Shown here one piece after another: positions 57,262 through 64,000 of a stretch of DNA of 64,000 nucleotides. Each line of letters starts with the position of its first letter. Positions within the stretch are counted from its first letter, which is position 1. Source of the stretch: Sanderia malayensis (Eukaryota > Cnidaria > Scyphozoa > Semaeostomeae > Pelagiidae); assembly GCA_013076295.1 (NCBI GenBank), contig RQOL01000718.1, positions 4,996,081 through 5,060,080 on the forward strand, written 5' to 3'. The notes under the pieces are model-generated. The model worked only from the letters and a program-made list of their open reading frames with translations, was not told where the DNA came from and searched no databases. The position numbers and the translations under genes were made by a program.

Positions 57262-60200
57262 ATGAATCCTTCTAGACTATTATGCATAGTTATTTTGGTT
57301 CTATTGGTGTTCATTAAATGCAGATATTCATATTTTAACAAAGAATATATTGTCAGTACAAAATTTGCTATTTCTCACCAAAAAAACTCAGTGTTGGGTA
57401 CAAAATGGTTAAAGCAACAAAGATCAATACCGTGTTCTAAACTCTTGACATCAAAATGCCAACATGCTGCCATCAGAGCATTTTGTTCAATTTCTGTCTT
57501 AGTTGTTTTACTTCTTCAATGTGGTGATATAGAGTTGAATCCAGGACCAACATGCATTGGTACACTTTTGAATTCAAATGAATTTCAATTCCATCCCATT
57601 TCATCTGGATATCAGACCTCTTTATGTTCCACACTGAATTTACCATTGTTTAAAGCCAGCCGTGAAGGAAATGTAAAACCTTTGAAAACTCCTTCTCGTG
57701 TGTTTGATATATTTGGTGATGGAAACTGTCTTTTTCGGGCATTTTCTTATATAATTTGTGGTACGCAAAAATTTCACGAAATTATTAGAAATAGAATAAC
57801 ATCACATATGAAGGAAATAGAGCATCATTTATATCCTCATATAAATGGTTCTGTTGAAGATTATTTAAACAACACCAGAATGCAATTCACTGGAACTTTG
57901 GGGACTGATGTTGAAATTATAACAGCTTCATACCTATTTGAGACTGATATCTATGTCTACTCAAGTTATAGTAATGAACTAAAATGGTCAAGGTTTTCAA
58001 TGGCAACAAGCTGCCAATCCAATGAAGACTGTACAGAAGCTATTTATATCCAAAACATCAATGGGGTACATTATGATGTTGTTCTGGATGTTTTGAGTCA
58101 TGTTAGTCATGTAAGTGAAAGGGAATTTCCAGATATATCTAATGGTTCAAGTACTTGTGAGAAAATATATGGGCTTGATACACCAGATGAACGTTTGAAG
58201 CTAAGATTAGCCAGACAGGGCCTAGAGCCGGTTGGTGTAGCAGGTGATGGAAATTGTTTCTTTAGAGCAGTTTCACACCAACTCTTTTCCACTGATAAGC
58301 ATCACCATCGAGTTCGCATGGAAGGTATAAATTATATCATTAAAAATCCTGAAGTATTTATAGATAGTATAACCGAAGAATCGTTTTTAACTTACATAGA
58401 TACTATGTCAAAGCCAGGAACATGGTGTGAAAATATTATCATTCAGGCTGTAGCAAATGCAAATAATTGCCAAATTTTAATAACTGAATCTGCCACAAAC
58501 TTGCAAGAACCAACAGTTATAAATCCACAAAATTCAACATGTGTACCTTCACAAATACACATAGGACATCTTGAACAACTACATTATGTTTCCACGATGA
58601 AAATTAAAAAAAGAAAATCTCCTTCAAAAGAGACAGAACATCTTTATAAGAAGCAAAAGAGAGCAGAAAAGACTGCTGCACAAATTCAACAATTGCGATC
58701 AAATCCTGTTTTCAAAGAGAACGAAAGGTTAAAAAAAAGACTTAAGTATGCCGAAAGGCTTGAATCTGAGGGAACTTGTGTAAAACGCAAGGCTGTTCCT
58801 AAGAGTAAAAATTTAAAAGATGAATTTTCATATTATGAAACCACTGAAAAAACGGAGAATCTCTTAAAAAGATGGAAATCCTATCTGCTTTCTACAGCCT
58901 CATTTCGTAAAACGAAAAATGTTAGTTGTTTGAATATAATGACTGAGCTTATTGCGTCTTTCAAGAAAAGCATACAAATTGGACCAGAATATATATGCAC
59001 CTGCTGTGAGCAATTGTGGTATAGGTCATCAGTTTTGTACTCTTTTGCAAGTAGATATGATTTATGTGATAAAAAGATCACTGAAATATGTCTGAATGGA
59101 ATAAACAGTGCTTTAAACTGTGAATGGATTTGTCGAACATGCCACCAGTCTCTTCTAAAGGGTAAAATGCCATCTTGCTCAAAGGCAAATTTAGAGAGAT
59201 TTCCTCACAAACCGGATTGTTTGAACTTAACTCCATTAGAGGAAAGACTTATTTCACCTCGTATCCCTTTCATGCAAATAAGAGAATTGCCAAGAGGTGG
59301 ACAATTACGTATACATGGAGGTGTTGTTAATGTACCTGCTGATGTTTCCTCCAGTGTAAACAAATTGCCAAGAATTATATCTGAATCACAGACAATACCT
59401 GTTAAACTCAAACGAAAGCTCTCATTTAAACATTATTATAGCTATGAGAGTGTCAGACCAAACAGAGTCTTAGCTGCAGCACAGTATCTTACTCAAAACA
59501 GCTCCTTGTTTAGAAGTGAAGGAGTCACAGTAGATGATGAATGGCTGAATAAAGTTGAAACTGACAGGTCACAATGGTCTAAATTTTCTTCTTGCAACAG
59601 TCAAGATAAAAGAGAAGATACAGAAAGTCAAAATAATTTTGATAAAGAAAATCAGGAGGAAGTGGAGGATGTTGATGAATATGATGGATGGACTGAAGAA
59701 GAAAAACAGCCATCAGGTGTTACTGACACTCTTTTACAGGAGCCTGACTCCACACAAGCCATTGATTTTATTATTAATGTTGCACCAGGTGAAGGTAATC
59801 ATCCATTGGGAATATTTTTAGACAAGGACTCTGAATATCTAAGCTTCCCTACTATTTACTGTGGAATGCGCAGATCAAAGTCTTCTATTTCAAAAGTACA
59901 TTACAGCACAATTTGTAAATGGGAGCTCCGGAACAGCGACAGGAGAGTTGCTAGATCCATTCCAAATATTTTTTTTAAGCTAAAGAAGTTACAGATCAAT
60001 AGAATACAAGATACTGCTCAAATTTCACTGCGCAAATGTAAAACGAAGGGCCAAAAGTACACCGCAGGTGAACTAAAAAATAATGCATTTGTCAGAAATC
60101 TCATCAATCTTGATGAAGGCTACCTGGTTTTGAAAAGTTTGAGAGGGTCACCACCATATTTTCAGAAATGTCAGAAGGACCTTTTTGCTATGATCAGACA

Positions 60201-63200
60201 ACTTGGATATCCAACATGGTTTGCATCATTCTCTGCAGCAGAAACTAAGTGGTTGCATTTACTGAAAATACTAGGAAGACTAGTAGATAATCATTCATAT
60301 ACTGATGCAGAAATAAGAGATATGTCTTGGTTGAAAAAATGTGAACTTATTCAAAAGGATCCAGTCACCTGTGCAAGAAACTTTGAGCATATGGTTCAGA
60401 ATCTCATTCACAACTTCTTGAAAAGTAAGGAAATGCCTTTGGGTGAAATCATTGACTACTTTTATAGAGTTGAGTTTCAGCAACGTGGATCACCACATAT
60501 ACATGGCTTGTTTTGGATAAAAAATGCTCCACAGTATGGGAAAGATCCAGACAATATGGTAACAAGTTTCGTAGATAAATATGTTACCTGTGCTGAGAAA
60601 ATTAATTTTGAAAATAGTTCAGAGCTTATAAATTTGCAAACCCATAAGCATTCTAAGACTTGCAAAAAGAAAAATCAGAGAATATGTAGGTTCAATTTTC
60701 CTCAACCTCCCATGCCAAAGACAGTTATTTTGAAGCCACTTGACAGTGTGGCTTTTCAAGCAAGTGAACTGGAAAATATAAAGACAAATTATCACAATAT
60801 CCAAATGTTGCTCGATGAAATGAAGCATGGCCATGAAATGACATTTGATGAGTTCTTGAAAGTATTAGAAGTGGATGAAAACAATTACATTTTGTCAATA
60901 AGATATTCTTTGAAGAGACAAACTCTTTTCTTAAAAAGAACCCCAAAAGAAATCAGAATAAACAATTACAATCATAACCTCCTTGCAGCCTGGCAAGCAA
61001 ACCTTGATCTTCAGTATGTTCTAGATCCATATTCTTGTGCTGTGTACATTTTATCGTACATCACAAAGGGGCAGAGAGTAATGAGTAAACTTCTAGAGGA
61101 AGCCAGTCTTGAAGCACATAAAACACATGGTGAAAATATTCCAAAACAGATAAGATATATTGGAAATAAGTTCTTGAATGCAGTTGAGATTAGTGCTCAA
61201 GAAGCAGTGTACCTGGTTATGCAAATGCCATTAAGAAGATCATCTCGTGCTATACAGTTTATCAACACAGCTCCTGCTAATGAAAGATGTTTCTTAATAA
61301 AAAGTAATGAAAAAATAAATGATTTGGCAGATTCTTCAACAGACATAGAATCAGATAATGTTATCAAACGATATCAAAGACGGCCACAACAACTGGAAGA
61401 TATTTGCCTTGCTGATTTTGTTGCATGGTATGAAGCTTTGCCATCTGGAAAATATGACAGCTTAAACAGTATGCAAATATGGTCTGATTATCTGCCACAT
61501 AATGACTCATTGGAAAATCACGATGATGATACGGTCATAGAGGATGACATAGTGTCCAGTTCTAAAACATACAAATTACCAGGTAAACTGAAACTAGTGA
61601 AAAGGAGCAAGGCAAAAGTGTTACGTTCTATTAGATATGATAAGAACAAAGATCCCGAAAATCATTATAGAGAGAGGTTGATGCTCTATATGCCATGGAG
61701 GAATGAAACCTGTGACATACTGCAAGACTCTCAGACGTTTGAAGAAAATTTTCTAAAAAACAAAAGAATTATTGACAAAAACTGTAGGCAGTATGAAACT
61801 GATAGTGCTGCTCTTGAGTATCTCTTGGAGGATGCTTCATATCATGTCTTTAATGAGCCTGAAATTGTTGCACCTGGTGCCCAGCATATTGATGATGATG
61901 ATTTCCAAAGAGGAACACAAGCAAGCAAACTATATGGATGTTTTGACCCAGGACCGTCAGTCAACTTAAAATATGACTTACTTGATGATACAGGCATTTA
62001 TCCAAGGACCTTAAGTGCCAACACAGTTGAAAATGTTGCAATTAATGATTTGCAATTCAGACAAAAAGTGCAGTTACTAAATAGGGAGCAGATGCAATTT
62101 TTCTATCATGTCTTATACGAAGTTAAATTGCAAAGAGAGCCACTTAGAATATTTCTCAGTGGTGGTGCAGGAGTTGGAAAGAGTTTTGTTTTGAACACAC
62201 TGTACCAAGCAGTAACCAGATATTTCAACCAGTTATCTGGTGAAAACCCAGATGATGTTAGAGCTTTGAAAGTTGCACCCACTGGCAAGGCTGCTTTCAA
62301 TATAAATGGAAACACGATTCATTCTGCCTTCAATATTCCTGCATCTCAAGGTTTCAATTACATACCCCTTGATAATGATAGGCTTAATTCAATCAGAAAA
62401 CAGTACAAAACTCTTAAGATTATTTTCATTGATGAAATATCAATGGTTGGAGGCAGATTGTTTAATTTTTTAAACCAACGTCTGCAACAGATTATGGGAA
62501 CACAAAGTCCATTTGGTGGCTTAAGTATAATAGCAGTAGGCGATTTGTTTCAACTTCAACCTGTTTTTGACAAATGGATATTTGAGGGGTCTCCTTCAGA
62601 ATATTCCACTTTTGCGACTAATATTTGGCAAGATCATTTTCAATTTTGTGAGTTGAAGACAATAATGAGGCAGAAAGATGACAAAAACTTTGCATTACTA
62701 TTAAATCGCTTAAGAGAAGATAATCATACAAGTAAAGACATCAGCCTCTTGAAAACAAGAATTATTTCCAAAGGCACATCTTCAATTGCTCATATATCAG
62801 GCTACACACATTTATTTCTAACAAATGCTTTGGTTAATTCATTCAATCATGTTGTTTTCCAAAGTTCAAACAAAGATAAAACAATTGTAAAAGCCATTGA
62901 TTTAGTGGTGGGTGATTTAAAAGATGATGTGAAAGAACAGTTGACACAAAAGATTCCAAATGACCCAACAAAAACCATGGGTTTACATTCAAACTTACCC
63001 ATAGTTGTCAGTGAAAAGTATGATTTAACTTGCAACATTGACACTACAGATGGTCTGACAAATGGTGCAGAGTGCACTGTTATGAAAATTGATTATAGAA
63101 TTTCAAATTCCAGTAGGCCCAGTATTATCTGGGTCAGTTTTGCAGAGGAAAGGATTGGATTGATTCAAAGGTCAGAGTATAGATCACTGAGAACATCAGA

Positions 63201-64000
63201 AACAGATAATCAATGGACACCAATTTTGGAAGTTAACAAACAATTTGTAATGAACAGGGCTTCCCACTATAAGTTCATACGCCGTCAATTCCCACTGAGG
63301 CAGTCGGCAGCCAAAACTGTTCACAGGTGTCAGGGTGATACATTAAAAGATGTTGTTGTAAGTTTTGCTTCGACACCCAGGGACCACATACACTATGTTG
63401 GACTTAGTAGAGTTGAAAATATGAATGGATTACATATTGAAACTCTAAATGAACAAAAAATTACTGTTAGTAAAAAGGTTATAGATGAAATGAAGCGTTT
63501 GAGAGACTTTTCAAAATATACACCCAGTGTTCCATTCTTATACAATCTCTCCGCATCACTAAAGGTCTTATTTCACAATGTCAGATCATTCCCACTTCAC
63601 AAAAATGATATTTTGCATGATTTCAATGTGACTTCAGCTGACATCAATTTTTTTGTAGAAACTAATTTCTCTATGAGACATAGCTACCAAGAATTTGATA
63701 TTCCAGGCTTTAAACAACACAGAAATGATTATATTTCTGCAAATTTTAAGTGTGTCTATGGAACTGCAGTTTATGTTATTTCCTCCTTAGATTCCAGGGT
63801 AACAGTACTGTCACAGAATCATAATAAAATCGAAATTACTGTTGTAGTTGTCAATGAGCCAGTTAAAAATTTGCATTTAATCGCCCTTTACAGATCGCCA
63901 AGTAAAGTTCCATTCAGGAATTTACTGCAAACTTTGCAGTTTCTTCATGAAAATATTGCACAAAATCAACCTACCATTATAATGGGTGATTTTAATGTAG
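57262..64000 (+). CDS. Helitron2/Helentron polyprotein (2A, OTU x2, Rep, helicase, endonuclease), partial
   Basis: ATG at 57262 opens a frame without stop to the window edge (over 2246 codons). A hydrophobic start is followed by CGDIELNPGP (residues 87-96), a 2A-like ribosome-skipping motif. Two OTU cysteine-protease-like domains follow, each with DGNCxFR and a late His (C156/H270 and C332/H441). Next are a Lys-rich coil, a cysteine-rich DUF6570-like part (CTCCEQLW, WICRTCHQSLLKG), and a HUH Rep with H1079/H1081 in QQRGSPHIHGLFW and tyrosines 1262/1266 in CAVYILSYITKGQ. A Pif1/RecD-like helicase has Walker A GGAGVGKSF, K1640, and FIDEISM, D1724. Near the end is an endonuclease-type domain (LFHNVRSFPLHKNDI, FFVET, IIMGDFNV). 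HUH plus Pif1 defines Helitrons; OTU and endonuclease mark Helentrons. It transposes by rolling-circle replication. The 3' end lies outside the window. Confidence 0.9.
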   Translation, partial: MNPSRLLCIVILVLLVFIKCRYSYFNKEYIVSTKFAISHQKNSVLGTKWLKQQRSIPCSKLLTSKCQHAAIRAFCSISVLVVLLLQCGDIELNPGPTCIGTLLNSNEFQFHPISSGYQTSLCSTLNLPLFKASREGNVKPLKTPSRVFDIFGDGNCLFRAFSYIICGTQKFHEIIRNRITSHMKEIEHHLYPHINGSVEDYLNNTRMQFTGTLGTDVEIITASYLFETDIYVYSSYSNELKWSRFSMATSCQSNEDCTEAIYIQNINGVHYDVVLDVLSHVSHVSEREFPDISNGSSTCEKIYGLDTPDERLKLRLARQGLEPVGVAGDGNCFFRAVSHQLFSTDKHHHRVRMEGINYIIKNPEVFIDSITEESFLTYIDTMSKPGTWCENIIIQAVANANNCQILITESATNLQEPTVINPQNSTCVPSQIHIGHLEQLHYVSTMKIKKRKSPSKETEHLYKKQKRAEKTAAQIQQLRSNPVFKENERLKKRLKYAERLESEGTCVKRKAVPKSKNLKDEFSYYETTEKTENLLKRWKSYLLSTASFRKTKNVSCLNIMTELIASFKKSIQIGPEYICTCCEQLWYRSSVLYSFASRYDLCDKKITEICLNGINSALNCEWICRTCHQSLLKGKMPSCSKANLERFPHKPDCLNLTPLEERLISPRIPFMQIRELPRGGQLRIHGGVVNVPADVSSSVNKLPRIISESQTIPVKLKRKLSFKHYYSYESVRPNRVLAAAQYLTQNSSLFRSEGVTVDDEWLNKVETDRSQWSKFSSCNSQDKREDTESQNNFDKENQEEVEDVDEYDGWTEEEKQPSGVTDTLLQEPDSTQAIDFIINVAPGEGNHPLGIFLDKDSEYLSFPTIYCGMRRSKSSISKVHYSTICKWELRNSDRRVARSIPNIFFKLKKLQINRIQDTAQISLRKCKTKGQKYTAGELKNNAFVRNLINLDEGYLVLKSLRGSPPYFQKCQKDLFAMIRQLGYPTWFASFSAAETKWLHLLKILGRLVDNHSYTDAEIRDMSWLKKCELIQKDPVTCARNFEHMVQNLIHNFLKSKEMPLGEIIDYFYRVEFQQRGSPHIHGLFWIKNAPQYGKDPDNMVTSFVDKYVTCAEKINFENSSELINLQTHKHSKTCKKKNQRICRFNFPQPPMPKTVILKPLDSVAFQASELENIKTNYHNIQMLLDEMKHGHEMTFDEFLKVLEVDENNYILSIRYSLKRQTLFLKRTPKEIRINNYNHNLLAAWQANLDLQYVLDPYSCAVYILSYITKGQRVMSKLLEEASLEAHKTHGENIPKQIRYIGNKFLNAVEISAQEAVYLVMQMPLRRSSRAIQFINTAPANERCFLIKSNEKINDLADSSTDIESDNVIKRYQRRPQQLEDICLADFVAWYEALPSGKYDSLNSMQIWSDYLPHNDSLENHDDDTVIEDDIVSSSKTYKLPGKLKLVKRSKAKVLRSIRYDKNKDPENHYRERLMLYMPWRNETCDILQDSQTFEENFLKNKRIIDKNCRQYETDSAALEYLLEDASYHVFNEPEIVAPGAQHIDDDDFQRGTQASKLYGCFDPGPSVNLKYDLLDDTGIYPRTLSANTVENVAINDLQFRQKVQLLNREQMQFFYHVLYEVKLQREPLRIFLSGGAGVGKSFVLNTLYQAVTRYFNQLSGENPDDVRALKVAPTGKAAFNINGNTIHSAFNIPASQGFNYIPLDNDRLNSIRKQYKTLKIIFIDEISMVGGRLFNFLNQRLQQIMGTQSPFGGLSIIAVGDLFQLQPVFDKWIFEGSPSEYSTFATNIWQDHFQFCELKTIMRQKDDKNFALLLNRLREDNHTSKDISLLKTRIISKGTSSIAHISGYTHLFLTNALVNSFNHVVFQSSNKDKTIVKAIDLVVGDLKDDVKEQLTQKIPNDPTKTMGLHSNLPIVVSEKYDLTCNIDTTDGLTNGAECTVMKIDYRISNSSRPSIIWVSFAEERIGLIQRSEYRSLRTSETDNQWTPILEVNKQFVMNRASHYKFIRRQFPLRQSAAKTVHRCQGDTLKDVVVSFASTPRDHIHYVGLSRVENMNGLHIETLNEQKITVSKKVIDEMKRLRDFSKYTPSVPFLYNLSASLKVLFHNVRSFPLHKNDILHDFNVTSADINFFVETNFSMRHSYQEFDIPGFKQHRNDYISANFKCVYGTAVYVISSLDSRVTVLSQNHNKIEITVVVVNEPVKNLHLIALYRSPSKVPFRNLLQTLQFLHENIAQNQPTIIMGDFNV

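Overview
The window reads as intergenic or repeat-rich DNA of an animal, most likely a cnidarian. It is AT-rich, its genes have short GT-AG introns, and nearly every coding stretch belongs to a eukaryotic transposable-element family. A decayed fragment of the 5' end of metazoan-type 28S rRNA sits at the left edge. The cnidarian assignment rests on resemblance to families I remember from corals and anemones; it was not computed. I found no convincing ordinary host gene.

Layout. (1) 1-4416: a 28S relic, a broken DUF6589-type transposase gene on the minus strand, a possible Penelope-like tail, some unassigned exons, and the stump of an old gene that was the landing site of the next element. (2) 4420-38252: one PIF/Harbinger element, bounded by a TTA duplication and long inverted ends, which has been split by three large insertions. 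These are an Academ-type element (4600-11488), a RecQ-helicase plus DUF6589 element (about 11740-20729, itself carrying a second Harbinger and a 1.07-kb fold-back element), and a 13.85-kb KDZ/Zisupton-type element (22609-36460) with its own satellite array and small mariner-like copies. (3) 38256-40320: a relic of a Polinton/Maverick-like element (DNA polymerase B, cysteine protease and a structural-type protein). (4) 40322-46095: short repeats, a TTAA-target element, a Tigger-like remnant and a small element. (5) 46099-56259: two decayed genes of uncharacterised transposon families; the second is cut by a second Academ-type element (49962-55973) that looks intact. (6) 57262 to the end: one uninterrupted reading frame of at least 2246 codons encoding a Helitron2/Helentron-type polyprotein (2A-like motif, two OTU domains, HUH Rep, Pif1-type helicase, endonuclease-type C-terminus).

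How the parts relate. The two Academ-type proteins combine zinc-binding N-terminal modules, a DDE-like transposase core and a C-terminal domain that reads like a FEN1/XPG nuclease. The DUF6589 genes share the transposase-core motifs and sit beside a RecQ-like helicase. The nesting gives a relative order of events: Polinton-like relic first, then the Harbinger element, then the Academ-type, RecQ/DUF6589 and KDZ insertions, with the fold-back element and the second Harbinger later still. The second Academ element, the KDZ element and the Helentron have the least damaged genes and are the best candidates for recent activity. All coordinates and splice sites were read by eye.
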